Shown piece by piece: positions 1 to 8,768 of a stretch of 43,027 nt of DNA. The position numbers were made by a program, and so were the translations under genes. The notes below the pieces were generated by a model. The model ran no database searches and was not told the origin of the DNA. It saw nothing but the letters and a program-made list of their open reading frames with translations. Each line of letters begins with the position of its first letter. Position 1 is the stretch's first letter. Origin of the DNA: Acidimicrobiia bacterium (GTDB lineage: Bacteria > Actinomycetota > Acidimicrobiia > Spongiisociales > JAHEDJ01). Location: contig JARGFH010000032.1 of NCBI GenBank assembly GCA_029210695.1, forward strand, positions 1 to 43,027. Reading direction: 5' to 3'.

Positions 1-6
1 TAGTAA

Positions 7-1779
7 CCATCAGATTGGCAGAGCCCTCCTAATCAACCGGGAACCCCTACACCCCGCTCAATTCCGAAGCGCCCCTTTAACAACGCACAACCAATTGCCG
101 ATGACGGCGGCGTCGCCGCCCTGGCAGCCATTAGCGCTTGGTCGGCGGGCGGAGGTGCTGACGGCCCGGAGGGACAGTTCTACGCTCTCGATCAGTTGAT
201 TGACTACGGCGAGTGGCGAACGGGCTCGACCAAGATCGTGGTGTGGTTCGGTGACGCACCAGCTCATGATCCGGTATGCAGCTTGATCAGCGGACTGGGA
301 TACGGAATCGACGAGGCGGCACTTACGGCGGAGCTCGTGGCGAACGACATCCGGGTGGTAGCTATCAGCACACTCACCGGGTATCCAGCCGGACTCGACG
401 ACGTTCCGTCTCTCGGCGACTACTCGGCAGCATGCGGATTCGACGGTGGCTCGGCCGGACAGGCAACTCGTATTGCCGGCGCGACCGGAGGCGTTCATCT
501 CACCGGCGTTGGATCAGCCGACATCGCACAGGCGATCCTCGATGGACTGGCCGCCATCAGCGTGACCGTGTCCATGGAGAGCACCTGCGTGGATCCGATC
601 ACGACAACATTCGCTCCGGACTTTCGGATCGTAACCAGTGGCGAAGATGCCGTGTTCACAGAGACCATCTCTGTGGCGGCGGACGCTCCGGGCGGTACAT
701 ACGAGTGTGACGACTACGCACTGATCGATGGCACTCGCCTGGATGGAGTCGTCTACACAGTGACACAAGGGGACACAACGTTCGACGTGGCACCGCTCGC
801 GGGCAGTCAGAATGTGGTCGATTTCTACGACTACGGGACGGTTCCGGCGAGTGCCAATACCGGACTGGAGACGAGTGGCGTCAGCCTGCTGTTCCTGTAC
901 ACAGGACCAGATGGATTGAGTCTGGTCACCATCCACGACGAACCGGACGATTCGGGCGGCGAGGCTTTCATGACCGTCTCCGGACTCCCGGTTGGAGCAT
1001 CGTGGACGGTGGAGGACGATCCAGAAGGCCCGAACGATCAGTACGGAGGAGGTGCGGGCACCCTGTCAGCAGATTGGGAGTGGTTCGATTGCTGCACCGA
1101 CGGCGGTGCCATCGGTGGCCTTACGGACCACATAACCGGGGATGTATGCGTGACAGTTGACGCCAGTTTCGTAGGCGTCGATAACTGGTGGTTCCTGTCT
1201 GGTGACTCCGAAGCAACAACCCGGACTCCGCTGACCATGGACCAGCCCATCGAGATCTGTTCTCGTCCGCTGATCGAGACCAAGACCATCAAGGTGCCGG
1301 AAGGCTTCTTGACAGGTGGCGGTCATATCGGCAAGGGCAATAACGGAATGAACTTCGGTGGCAACGTCGGCTTCCTGGCCGACTTCACTGTGGTCGGACA
1401 GTGGCAGTTCAACGATCGCGCCGTCAACGATCTGAAGATGCACTCGACATCGATCGAGTATCTCCAGTTCTCGAACGATGGTCTGGAAGGGCCTGAGCCT
1501 CCCGATGCCAATGCCAACGTTGCGGAGTTCGCCGGGACGGCCCGGGTCATGCTCGGTAACGACGCCTGGATTGAAGGCTGCATGTTCTTCGCCGAAGCGC
1601 ACGACCACGGCGAGCCTTCAACAAAGAAGGGAGCAGATCCCGATCAATACGGGATAGCTATCGACTGCGGAGATGCGCCGACCGACTGGGCTGATCTCAG
1701 CACCTGGGACTTCTACTACCCGGTCGTGGACATCGACAACGGCAATCTCCAGATCCACTCTGGGATAAAGGACGGATAG
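7..1779 (+). CDS. VWA-type secreted protein, 5' part missing
   Basis: The frame is open from 7 but is preceded by two in-frame stops (1-6) and has no good start; the first usable codon is a TTG at 196. The first third resembles the second half of a von Willebrand A domain: GGGADGPEGQ, then IVVWFGDAPAHDP, then a strand pattern ending near 560. The MIDAS motif DxSxS expected upstream is absent. The middle is Cys-containing beta-rich sequence. The last ~130 residues (from ~1305, FLTGGGHIGKG, to HDHGEPS near 1610) look like the post-COAP type domain of secreted actinobacterial proteins. No C-terminal anchor is seen. Either the N-terminus lies upstream in another frame (frameshift) or this is a decayed gene. 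Extracellular location is inferred from composition; the signal peptide is not present here. Confidence 0.6.
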   Translation, partial: PSDWQSPPNQPGTPTPRSIPKRPFNNAQPIADDGGVAALAAISAWSAGGGADGPEGQFYALDQLIDYGEWRTGSTKIVVWFGDAPAHDPVCSLISGLGYGIDEAALTAELVANDIRVVAISTLTGYPAGLDDVPSLGDYSAACGFDGGSAGQATRIAGATGGVHLTGVGSADIAQAILDGLAAISVTVSMESTCVDPITTTFAPDFRIVTSGEDAVFTETISVAADAPGGTYECDDYALIDGTRLDGVVYTVTQGDTTFDVAPLAGSQNVVDFYDYGTVPASANTGLETSGVSLLFLYTGPDGLSLVTIHDEPDDSGGEAFMTVSGLPVGASWTVEDDPEGPNDQYGGGAGTLSADWEWFDCCTDGGAIGGLTDHITGDVCVTVDASFVGVDNWWFLSGDSEATTRTPLTMDQPIEICSRPLIETKTIKVPEGFLTGGGHIGKGNNGMNFGGNVGFLADFTVVGQWQFNDRAVNDLKMHSTSIEYLQFSNDGLEGPEPPDANANVAEFAGTARVMLGNDAWIEGCMFFAEAHDHGEPSTKKGADPDQYGIAIDCGDAPTDWADLSTWDFYYPVVDIDNGNLQIHSGIKDG

Positions 1780-1803
1780 CACCAAAATCACGACCGACTG
1801 CCT

Positions 1804-1826
1804 GGGAGCCACCTTCGGTGGCTCCC
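1804..1826 (+). terminator. Hairpin after the VWA gene
   Basis: A perfect 10-bp stem (GGGAGCCACC with GGTGGCTCCC) closes a 3-nt TTC loop 25 bases after the VWA stop codon. There is no T-run, so it is a hairpin-only terminator candidate, possibly acting in both directions between the convergent VWA gene and argH. Confidence 0.6.
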
Positions 1827-1839
1827 GGCTCGTCCGATC

Positions 1840-1890
1840 CCGTTCTTGCGTCGGTCCGCCGCACGGGACCCGAAACTGACGCAAGAAGGG
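1840..1890 (-). terminator. Long hairpin after argH
   Basis: TTCTTGCGTC (1843-1852) pairs perfectly with GACGCAAGAA (1878-1887), and an inner stem GGTCC/GGACC (1853-1857, 1866-1870) closes the loop. It starts directly after the argH stop codon and probably ends the arginine operon transcript. Confidence 0.6.
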
Positions 1891-3243
1891 TTAGGGGAGC
1901 GTCTCGCGGAGGCGTTCGATCTGTCGGCGGACGCTTTCGGTGCTTCCGCCGCCGTTCGTTGCCCGCCGGCGGACCGAGTCGGATGGATCGATTCGCTCCA
2001 AGTCGGCCGGCTCGAAGGCCGCGTGTGCGGCGGCGAGATCGTCCACCGTCGCTTCGTCCAGCGACCGGCCGTCCGCCATCAACGCCGCCACCAGGGCCCC
2101 AACCGCCTCGTGCGCCGCCCGGAACGGCACTCCCCGGCCGACCAGCGCCTCGGCCAGATCCAGTGCGGTGACCCACGCCGAAGGCGGCGGTGGATGGAAT
2201 TCGACACCCCCGAGGAGGGCGGTGAGCGCACCAAGGGTCCCCGCCAGGGCGTCATCCGCCCGGAAGACATGCTCCTTGTCCTCCTGCAGGTCACGGTTAT
2301 ACGTGAGCGGCAAACCCTTCTGCAGGGCCAGGAGGGCGGTGAGGTCTCCGATCGTTCCTGCCGCCCGACCGCGGGCGAGTTCGGCGATATCAGGGTTCTT
2401 CTTCTGCGGCAGAGCCGATGAACCAGTCGTTAGCCGGTCCGAAAACGTCACCCAGCCGAACTCCGACGTCGACCACAGGATCATCTCCTCCGCCAGACGG
2501 GAGGCATGCACCATAGATTGAGCGCACACCCAGGCATACTCGGCAACAAGGTCGCGCGACGCGACCGCGTCCATCGAGTTCTCGAACAAGCCGGGCAGCC
2601 CCAACAACCGGGCCGCTTCTTCGGGATCGAGAGGAAGGCTCGACCCGCCGGCCGCACCCGCGCCGAGCGGCGAGACACAGAGGCGCTTCTTCACATCCTC
2701 GAATCGTTCCCGATCCCGCATCGCCATCCACGCATAGGCGAGCAGGTGATGGCCGAGTGGTACCGCCTGTGCTTGCTGGAGGTGCGTATATGAGGGAACA
2801 ATCGTCCCGGCGTGCTCCTCAGCCAGTCCGACCAGCGTTGAAACGAAAGTCTCCAACTGGGCGATCCTCCGGTCAGACGCCCGGATCAGATAGAGGCGCA
2901 GGTCGAGCGCCACCTGATCATTACGCGATCGGCCGGTATGGAGTTTCCGCCCGGGGTCCCCGATCAGTTCGATGAGCCGGCGTTCGACGGCCGAGTGCAC
3001 GTCCTCATCCGAGTCGAGGAACTCAAAGGCGCCCGCTTGCGCCTCGGACAGGACCGCACGCAGGCCATCGCCGACGGCCGCGGCCTCCTCGTCGGAGAGG
3101 ATCCCGACCTTTCCCAGCATGCCCGCATGGGCGATCGAGCCTTCGACGTCCACCTCTAGAAGGCGCCGATCCGTGTGCGACGCGGTGTAGTCCCACAGGA
3201 CCTCATCCGGGCCTTCAGCGAATCTCCCACTCCAGAGGGTCAC
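1891..3243 (-). CDS. argH: Argininosuccinate lyase
   Basis: Cleaves argininosuccinate to arginine and fumarate, the last step of arginine synthesis, in the cytoplasm. The 450-residue length is normal. It starts VTLWSGRFAEGP, typical of the family, and carries the fumarase/aspartase superfamily signature GSSALPQKKNPD near residue 280, which contains the catalytic serine loop. HTGRSRNDQV near residue 105 is the second conserved block. The start is GTG at 3243 with a GAGG ribosome site eight bases upstream. It is the last gene of the arg cluster but, unlike the other members, is separated from its upstream neighbour argG by 420 bases of repeats and hairpins, so its expression may be uncoupled or attenuated. 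Confidence 0.97.
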   Translation of the reverse strand: MTLWSGRFAEGPDEVLWDYTASHTDRRLLEVDVEGSIAHAGMLGKVGILSDEEAAAVGDGLRAVLSEAQAGAFEFLDSDEDVHSAVERRLIELIGDPGRKLHTGRSRNDQVALDLRLYLIRASDRRIAQLETFVSTLVGLAEEHAGTIVPSYTHLQQAQAVPLGHHLLAYAWMAMRDRERFEDVKKRLCVSPLGAGAAGGSSLPLDPEEAARLLGLPGLFENSMDAVASRDLVAEYAWVCAQSMVHASRLAEEMILWSTSEFGWVTFSDRLTTGSSALPQKKNPDIAELARGRAAGTIGDLTALLALQKGLPLTYNRDLQEDKEHVFRADDALAGTLGALTALLGGVEFHPPPPSAWVTALDLAEALVGRGVPFRAAHEAVGALVAALMADGRSLDEATVDDLAAAHAAFEPADLERIDPSDSVRRRATNGGGSTESVRRQIERLRETLP

Positions 3244-3260
3244 GACGCGTACCTCGAGCA

Positions 3261-3302
3261 GTACCGGGTACCTGGTAGCTGATACCTTGTACTTGGTCGC
3301 GG
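3261..3302. repeat. Heptamer tandem array (GTACCTG-like)
   Basis: Six consecutive 7-base units: GTACCGG, GTACCTG, GTAGCTG, ATACCTT, GTACTTG, GTCGCGG. The units are degenerate but keep an exact 7-base step. The array lies just upstream of argH. Confidence 0.6.
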
Positions 3303-3336
3303 ATTCGTGCGAGACCTAGAGGCGGTGGCGCGTGCC

Positions 3337-3447
3337 AGGTGGGTCGGTCCCCCCGGAGGGGGGAAAGCGCCTGCGCCAACGCGACCCGGAGAACCAAGTA
3401 GGTGGGTCGGTCCCCCCGGAGGGGGGAAGGTACCTGCGCCAACGCGA
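3337..3447. repeat. Two 48-bp direct repeats, each with a G/C hairpin
   Basis: Two near-identical 48-base copies at 3337-3384 and 3400-3447 lie 63 bases apart. Each contains a perfect 7-bp stem TCCCCCC/GGGGGGA with a GGA loop (3348-3364 and 3411-3427). Both end in a shared CTGCGCCAACGCGA block. They sit between argG and argH, and nothing suggests they are translated. Confidence 0.75.
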
Positions 3448-3515
3448 AGCGGAGGCGGAGGTAGGGGGGCCAACACGAAACACCGGCGCGCGTTCCGGAG
3501 GAACTCGAAGCCGCC

Positions 3516-3582
3516 GGCTGCAGGACGGCAGCCCCCCTCCCACCCGGCCTGCAGCCGGGTGTACTCCCCCCGGCCGGGGGAG
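3516..3582. other. Cluster of three hairpins in the argG-argH gap
   Basis: Three adjacent stems: GGCTGC/GCAGCC (3516-3533), CACCCGGC/GCCGGGTG (3541-3561) and CTCCCCC/GGGGGAG (3564-3582). On the argGH transcript they fall shortly after the argG stop and could stop transcription or protect mRNA ends. No T-run follows them. Confidence 0.5.
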
Positions 3583-3663
3583 CGACAGAGAGCGTCTCCG
3601 GCCCCGGCCTTGCTTAGATGTCTCACAACCACCAAACGCTCCCTTTCCAGGACAATGGACAAA

Positions 3664-4866
3664 TCACTCCCCTGCTCCTAGCCGCTCCTCAGCAAGCCTT
3701 CGCAGCCGGAGCGCGTTCAACTTGATGAAGCCCGAGGCATCCGCCTGGTCGTATACCGAGTCCTCTTCGAACGTGACCGTGGCGTGGTCGTACAGTCCGT
3801 AGTGATCCGACCGGCGACCCTCGACGTACACGCCGCCTTTGTACAGCTTCAACCGGGCTTCTCCCGATACCCGCACCTGCACTGAGTCCATGAAGGCCTG
3901 GAGTGCCTCCCGCTCGGGCGCGAACCAGAATCCGTTGTAGACCATCTCGGCATAGCGGGGCACGAGTTCGTCGCGGAGGTGGGCGACCTCTCGATCCAGC
4001 GTTATGGACTCGACGGCCTTGTGGGCGTGATGAAGCACGGTCCCACCGGGGGTCTCATACACCCCGCGGCTCTTCATCCCGACGAACCGATTCTCGACGA
4101 GGTCGACCCGTCCGACGCCGTGCGCTCCTGCAACGGCGTTGAGGTGCGTCAGCAGTTCGACTGGGTTCAGTTCGATGCCGTCTACCGCAATCGGATTGCC
4201 CTTCTCGAACGTCACGGTGATCGTCTGCGCTTCGTCGGGGGCATCCTGCGGGTCGACCGTCGTCCTGAACATTTCCTTGGGAGGAGCCGTCCACGGGTCC
4301 TCGAGCACTCCACCCTCATACGAGACGTGCAGAAGATTGGCATCCATCGAATACGGCTTGTCGGCCGTGACCGGAATGGGGATCCCATGACGCTCGGCGT
4401 AGGCGACGAGATCTGCCCTGCCCTTCAGGTCCCACTCACGCCAGGGGGCAATCACCTTGATGTCCGGCTCTAGGGCGTAGGCAGAGATCTCAAAACGAAC
4501 CTGGTCATTTCCCTTCCCGGTGGCGCCGTGGGAGATCGCATCTGCTCCATATCTGCGGGCCGCTTCGATCATTCCCTTGCTGATTACCGGCCGGGCCAGT
4601 GAGGTTCCGAGCAGGTAGTACCACTCGTAGACGGCGTTGGCCCGCAGCGCTGGGAACACATAGTCTTCTACGAACTCCGCGGTGAGGTCTTCGGTGATCG
4701 CCTCCACGGCGCCGGTCTGTAGCGCCTTGACCTTCGCCTCCTCGACCTCTTCACCTTGACCGACGTCAGCGGTGTAGGCGATGACCTCAGCGTCGTACTC
4801 CTCCACCAGCCATCTCAGGATGATCGATGTATCGAGACCGCCGCTGTAGGCGAGGACTACTTTCAT
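3664..4866 (-). CDS. argG: Argininosuccinate synthase
   Basis: Joins citrulline and aspartate using ATP to give argininosuccinate. It begins [14 protein letters not shown], the PP-loop (N-type ATP pyrophosphatase) motif. The central block [13 protein letters not shown] and the later [10 protein letters not shown] are family signatures. It is 400 residues, the usual length. The ATG at 4866 overlaps the argR stop by four bases (ATGA). A longer reading from 4908 would add 14 unlike residues and overlap argR, so it was not used. It follows argR directly and should share its transcript and be translationally coupled to it. Confidence 0.97.
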   Translation of the reverse strand: MKVVLAYSGGLDTSIILRWLVEEYDAEVIAYTADVGQGEEVEEAKVKALQTGAVEAITEDLTAEFVEDYVFPALRANAVYEWYYLLGTSLARPVISKGMIEAARRYGADAISHGATGKGNDQVRFEISAYALEPDIKVIAPWREWDLKGRADLVAYAERHGIPIPVTADKPYSMDANLLHVSYEGGVLEDPWTAPPKEMFRTTVDPQDAPDEAQTITVTFEKGNPIAVDGIELNPVELLTHLNAVAGAHGVGRVDLVENRFVGMKSRGVYETPGGTVLHHAHKAVESITLDREVAHLRDELVPRYAEMVYNGFWFAPEREALQAFMDSVQVRVSGEARLKLYKGGVYVEGRRSDHYGLYDHATVTFEEDSVYDQADASGFIKLNALRLRRLAEERLGAGE

Positions 4867-5336
4867 GGGCCTGCTCCGATTTGTTCGAGTTGTTCTGCAA
4901 TCCGCCAACCGCCGATGCTGTCTGCGACGACCACGAGCAGCGTGTCGTCGCCTGCCACCGTCCCCAGCACTCCTTCGATTCCTCCCCGATCGACGGCACC
5001 CGCCACGACCTGGGCGGCTCCCGGCGGCGTGGTGATGATTACGAGGTTTCCGGTCGGCACGATCGTCTCAGCGAACTCAGCCAGGACCCGGCGCAAGGCC
5101 TGAGCAACGACCGTCTCGTCGACGGCCCCGCCGGGTGCGGGAAGCGCATAGACGGAGTTCCCATGGTCGTCCCGAGCCTTGATCGCACCGAGTTCTTTCA
5201 GGTCGCGTGACACCGTTGCCTGCGTAACCTCGAATCCCGCCTGATCCAGTTGCTCGACGAGTGCCGACTGACTTGCCACCGTCTGGTGGGCGATGATGCG
5301 ACGAATCGCCCTTCGCCGCGCCGCTGTGTTGTTCAT
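4863..5336 (-). CDS. argR: Arginine repressor
   Basis: Hexameric repressor of arginine biosynthesis that binds arginine. The 157 residues have the two expected parts. The N-terminal winged helix-turn-helix contains [17 protein letters not shown] (about residues 37-53). The C-terminal oligomerisation and arginine-binding domain contains [13 protein letters not shown] (about 124-136), in which the GDD aspartates normally contact arginine. The ATG start at 5336 lies six bases after a TATAAT hexamer, so the mRNA probably begins at or next to the start codon. It sits inside the regulon it should control, a common arrangement in actinomycetes. Confidence 0.95.
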   Translation of the reverse strand: MNNTAARRRAIRRIIAHQTVASQSALVEQLDQAGFEVTQATVSRDLKELGAIKARDDHGNSVYALPAPGGAVDETVVAQALRRVLAEFAETIVPTGNLVIITTPPGAAQVVAGAVDRGGIEGVLGTVAGDDTLLVVVADSIGGWRIAEQLEQIGAGP

Positions 5337-5342
5337 AGCGTG

Positions 5343-5372
5343 ATTATACGCACTACTGCATATTCATGCGAA
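5343..5372 (-). promoter_or_regulatory. argR promoter with candidate ArgR operator
   Basis: On the minus strand: -10 TATAAT (5348-5343), an 18-base spacer and a weak -35 TTCGCA (5372-5367). The -10 is six bases from the argR ATG, which implies a leaderless transcript. The spacer holds TGCATATTCATGC (5357-5369, plus strand); its halves TGCATA and TTCATGC recur (the latter as its reverse complement) at the argC promoter, so autoregulation by ArgR is likely. Confidence 0.6.
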
Positions 5373-5407
5373 TAGAGGAGGTCGGCCGATTGTTCGGTAC
5401 CGGGCCC

Positions 5408-5496
5408 TCACACCAGGTGGTGGCCACCGTCGACCACCAGGACGTCACCCGTCACAAAGGTCGAACGCGCCAGATAGAGACAGGCTTCGGCGATTG
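5408..5496 (-). pseudogene. Remnant of a short-chain dehydrogenase C-terminus
   Basis: Read on the minus strand, this stretch translates to IAEACLYLARSTFVTGDVL followed by VVDGGHHLV and a TGA at 5410-5408. That is the classic C-terminal end of an SDR oxidoreductase (FVTGxxLxVDGG). Upstream the frame runs straight into the heptamer array, so all of the Rossmann fold and the YxxxK site are gone. It lies where argF would stand in a full argCJBDFRGH cluster. It is a gene fragment, not a functional gene. Confidence 0.7.
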
Positions 5497-5523
5497 GCAA
5501 TTGGCGATTGGCAATTGGCAATT
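5489..5523. repeat. Heptamer tandem array (GGCRATT x5)
   Basis: Five exact 7-base units GGCGATT, GGCAATT, GGCGATT, GGCAATT, GGCAATT, then a partial GGCT. It separates the end of argD from the dehydrogenase remnant and marks where that remnant is cut off. Confidence 0.8.
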
Positions 5524-5539
5524 GGCTCAGCGGTAGCCG

Positions 5540-6736
5540 CTAGGCAGTTGGGCCTTCAGGTGTTGCTCTGGCGACTGCTTTCTCGAACCTCCGGACCGCC
5601 TCGGCGACCTCCTCCGCGCTGATCGTGAGCGGGGGCGTGAAACGAACCACGTCCGGCAGAACGTTGTTGATCACCAATCCTTCCCCGAGGGCGGCTGACA
5701 CGACCTCCTCGGCGATCGGTTCCTGCAGGACTGCAGCAATGAGAAGGCCGCGCCCCCGCACCTGGGCTACTCCGGCTACGCGCTCGAGGAGAAGTCGCAG
5801 TTGTTCGCCCCTCGCCACCACGTTGTCCAGCAGTTTCGTTTCCTCGATCTCAGCCAGCGTGGCCAGCGCCGCCGCGCAGATCACCGGGCCGCCGCCAAAG
5901 GTGGTGGCGTGATCTCCTGGTTGGAAGGCAGCCGCCACCTGCTTGGTCGCCAGGCAGGCGCCGATCGGAAGACCGTTGGCAAGTGCTTTGGCGGCCGTGG
6001 CGATATCCGGAGCGAAACCGAGGCTCTGCCAGGAAAACCACGTGCCCGTCCGACCTACACCGGCTTGTACATCGTCGACGATCAACAGAACCCGGCGATC
6101 GTCGCACAACGAACGGAGGTCGGTTAGATACTCCTCAACCAGGGGAAGAACTCCCCCTTCTCCCTGGGTGGTCTCGATCATCACCGCCGCGGTACCGCCA
6201 TGAATGGCCGCCGCAACGGCCGGTAGATCATTCGGAGGAATTTGCAGGAATCCGGTTGGCAGGGGAATGAACCTGGCTTGCTTCGCCGGTTGCCCGGTGG
6301 CCGCCAGCGTCGCCAGCGTCCGGCCGTGAAACGAGCCGTCGAGCGTGATGACCTCAAAGCATTCGGGACCTCGCTGAGCCTGCCCCCATCGCCGGGCGAG
6401 CTTGATGGCTGCCTCGTTGGCCGTCGCGCCGTCGTTCGAGAAGAACACACGGTCGAGTCCCGACAGTCGACACAATTGCTCGGCAAGGTCAACCTGTGGT
6501 GCGGTATAAAACAGGTTGGAGACGTGGACAAGTGCGCTCATCTGTCGGTTCACCGCTTCCGCCACCCGCGGGTTGGCATGGCCGACGGAGGTCACAGCTA
6601 TGCCGCTGAGACAATCGAGGTAGGACTTCCCCGCCACATCGAACAGGCGGGTTCCATCTCCGCGCACAAATGCGACCGGAAGCCGTTGATAGGTGTGCAT
6701 GAGGGCGGCAGCTTCGCGAGCGGCGAGTTCGGTCAC
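5540..6736 (-). CDS. argD: Acetylornithine aminotransferase
   Basis: PLP-dependent transamination of N-acetylglutamate semialdehyde to acetylornithine. It is 398 residues from the GTG at 6736, which overlaps the argB stop (GTGA). The class III aminotransferase blocks are present: SNDGATANEAAIKLAR, the FHGRTLATLAATG loop, IVDDVQAGVGRTG (usually DEVQ) and the PLP lysine in TAAKALANGLPIGA. The C-terminus carries VRFTPPLTIS as expected. A longer open frame upstream to 6853 lies within argB and has no family likeness. Substrate choice over related transaminases rests on the operon context. Confidence 0.94.
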   Translation of the reverse strand: MTELAAREAAALMHTYQRLPVAFVRGDGTRLFDVAGKSYLDCLSGIAVTSVGHANPRVAEAVNRQMSALVHVSNLFYTAPQVDLAEQLCRLSGLDRVFFSNDGATANEAAIKLARRWGQAQRGPECFEVITLDGSFHGRTLATLAATGQPAKQARFIPLPTGFLQIPPNDLPAVAAAIHGGTAAVMIETTQGEGGVLPLVEEYLTDLRSLCDDRRVLLIVDDVQAGVGRTGTWFSWQSLGFAPDIATAAKALANGLPIGACLATKQVAAAFQPGDHATTFGGGPVICAAALATLAEIEETKLLDNVVARGEQLRLLLERVAGVAQVRGRGLLIAAVLQEPIAEEVVSAALGEGLVINNVLPDVVRFTPPLTISAEEVAEAVRRFEKAVARATPEGPTA

Positions 6737-7620
6737 GACTCGACCATCGTGCCGATGCCTTCCGGCGTGAATATCTCCAGCAACAGGGCGTGCTGAACCC
6801 GGCCGTCGAGTATGTGAACACGGTGCACTCCGGCCTCCATCGCCGAAATGCACGAGTCGAGTTTCGGCAGCATCCCCTTCGAAACCGACCCGGACTCCAC
6901 CAGTTCGCGCAGTCCTTGAACCGTCACCCGCTGAATGAGTGAATCGCGGTCTCCGAGGTCGCTGTACAGGCCCTCAACGTCGGTCAGGTACACCAACTTC
7001 TCCGCTTCCAGCGCCTCGGCCAGGGCGCCGGCCGCGGTGTCGGCGTTGAGGTTGTAGACGTGACCATCTTCTCCGAGCGCCAGCGGAGCAACCACCGGAA
7101 CAACCCCTTCGACCAGCATCCGGCTGATGAGATCGGGGTTCACCTGGGTGATATCTCCAACGAAGCCGAGCATCGGGTCTCTCGGTGCGGCAACGAAGAG
7201 GCTGCCGTCGATGCCGGTCACGCCTGCCGCCATGGCCCCATGCGAACCCATCAACCGCACGATGTCCGGGTTGATCTCGCCGGCCAGCGTCGTTTGCACC
7301 ACCCGGATCGTGTCCGCGTCGGTCACCCGCAGCCCATCCATCCATTGGGGTTCAACCCCGGCCTGACCCATCGCCCTGGTGATGTGTGGCCCGCCTCCAT
7401 GCACGACTACCGGCCGAAGGCCAACCAACGCCAGGAGCGCTACATCCCCGGCGAACGTATGTCGAAGTGACTCGTCGGCCATCGCCGAACCGCCGTACTT
7501 GATGACGATCGTCTTGCCTTTGAACTCCTGGATGTACGGCATGGCCTCCATGAGGATGGTCGCCTTGCCCATCGAACGGGCGATGCGGCTCTTGGACAAA
7601 TCCGGCGGTGTTCTACTCAT
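6733..7620 (-). CDS. argB: Acetylglutamate kinase
   Basis: Phosphorylates N-acetylglutamate, the second committed step of the acetylated ornithine route and usually the arginine-feedback point. It is 295 residues from the ATG at 7620, which overlaps the argJ stop as ATGA. Amino-acid kinase motifs are visible: IVIKYGGSAM near the N-terminus, VVHGGGPHI for substrate and phosphate binding, and VYNLNADTAAGALAEAL near the C-terminal half. An N-terminal segment before the first motif (ILMEAMPYIQEFKGK) resembles the N-helix of arginine-sensitive enzymes. The open frame extends upstream to 8133 but that part overlaps argJ and is not coding. Confidence 0.95.
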   Translation of the reverse strand: MSRTPPDLSKSRIARSMGKATILMEAMPYIQEFKGKTIVIKYGGSAMADESLRHTFAGDVALLALVGLRPVVVHGGGPHITRAMGQAGVEPQWMDGLRVTDADTIRVVQTTLAGEINPDIVRLMGSHGAMAAGVTGIDGSLFVAAPRDPMLGFVGDITQVNPDLISRMLVEGVVPVVAPLALGEDGHVYNLNADTAAGALAEALEAEKLVYLTDVEGLYSDLGDRDSLIQRVTVQGLRELVESGSVSKGMLPKLDSCISAMEAGVHRVHILDGRVQHALLLEIFTPEGIGTMVES

Positions 7621-8768
7621 GAGCGTTCCCCGTTGAACCGTACGTAATCGGGGGTCAAGTCGGTGGTGAGTACCGTCGCTCGCCCCGAACCGGCGCCGAC
7701 CGTCACGTCGACCACGAAGTCGCCGCCTATCAGGGTCGAAACCAGCGCCTGTTCGTCGAAGGGAAGGCCTACTCCCCGCTGTGCCACCGTCACCCCCGCG
7801 TACGAAACCGAAATCGCCTCTGGTTCTACTCGGCCCGGGCCGACTCCGAGAGCCCCGAAGATCCTCCCCCAGTTCGGGTCGCCTCCGTAGAACGAAGCAC
7901 GAACGAGATCGGAGTCGGTCACGTGTTTGCCTATCGCTCTGGCCTCCGCATCGTCGGAAGCTCCATGCACCCGGACGGTGACCACCCGGGTCGCTCCCTC
8001 CGCATCCGCCGCGATCTGATAGGCGAGATCTCGACATAGCTCGCTCAGGGAGGCCCCGAAGTCCTCGGGGCCGGGTTCGACGCCTGAAGCACCGGAAGCC
8101 AGGATCACCACAGAGTCGTTGGTTGATTGGCACCCGTCGACGTTGAGTGAGTTGAAGCTCTCGTTGACTGCAGATTGAAGCGCTCGCTGTAGCCGATCTG
8201 CCGGAACGATCGCATCGGTCGTGAGGACCGCCAGCATTGTCGCCATATCGGGCCGGATCATCCCGGCGCCCTTGGCCATGCCGCCAATGGTGTACCCGCC
8301 GTTCGCAACCACAGCTTCTTTCCGCACCGAGTCGGTGGTCATGATGGCGGTGGCAGCCGCCCCGCCCGCCTCGCGATCGATACCCAGCTCCGTCGGGAGG
8401 CCTTGGATCAGGCGTTCAACCGGAAGTTGCGGACCGATCGTGCCGGTCGAACACACCAGGACCTCCGTTGCTTCGCAGCCGTAGGAATTCGCGGCCGCCC
8501 CAACGGTCTTGATGGCGACCTCGTAGCCGCGCCGGCCGGTCGCGGCATTGGCACAGCCGGAGTTGACCACGACCACCTGGGCCGACCCAGAGGCCAGATG
8601 TTGGCGGGATACCAGTACCGGCGGGGCGGCGGTGGTGGAGGTCGTGAAGACCCCGGCGGCCGGGACGGCGGTCCCGGCCGACACGACTGCCAGGTCGGGA
8701 ACGCCGCCGGGTTTGATCCCGCAGGCCACGCCCGCTGCGGCAAACCCGGAGGCTGCGGTAACGCTCAC
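7617..8768 (-). CDS. argJ: Bifunctional ornithine acetyltransferase / N-acetylglutamate synthase
   Basis: Recycles the acetyl group from acetylornithine to glutamate, so no separate argE is needed. The autocleavage site is clear: KGAGMIRPDMATMLAVLTTD, with the nucleophilic threonine after MA. NSGCANAATG and the C-terminal DPNWGRI block also fit the family. I chose GTG at 8768 because it overlaps the argC stop as GTGA, like the other junctions here; a GTG at 8777 in the same frame is possible and would add three residues. About 383 residues. Confidence 0.95.
   Translation of the reverse strand: MSVTAASGFAAAGVACGIKPGGVPDLAVVSAGTAVPAAGVFTTSTTAAPPVLVSRQHLASGSAQVVVVNSGCANAATGRRGYEVAIKTVGAAANSYGCEATEVLVCSTGTIGPQLPVERLIQGLPTELGIDREAGGAAATAIMTTDSVRKEAVVANGGYTIGGMAKGAGMIRPDMATMLAVLTTDAIVPADRLQRALQSAVNESFNSLNVDGCQSTNDSVVILASGASGVEPGPEDFGASLSELCRDLAYQIAADAEGATRVVTVRVHGASDDAEARAIGKHVTDSDLVRASFYGGDPNWGRIFGALGVGPGRVEPEAISVSYAGVTVAQRGVGLPFDEQALVSTLIGGDFVVDVTVGAGSGRATVLTTDLTPDYVRFNGERS

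Noticed and set aside
1038-1608. Minus-strand open frames inside the VWA gene
   Set aside because: Shadow frames of a GC-rich gene; no motifs or ribosome sites.
3337-3447. CRISPR-like repeat-spacer pattern
   Set aside because: Only two copies with a 15-base gap, GC hairpin cores and no cas genes.
3215-3802. Several long open frames across the argG-argH gap on both strands
   Set aside because: They arise from the GC-rich repeats, differ in every frame, have no starts or motifs, and one runs into argG.
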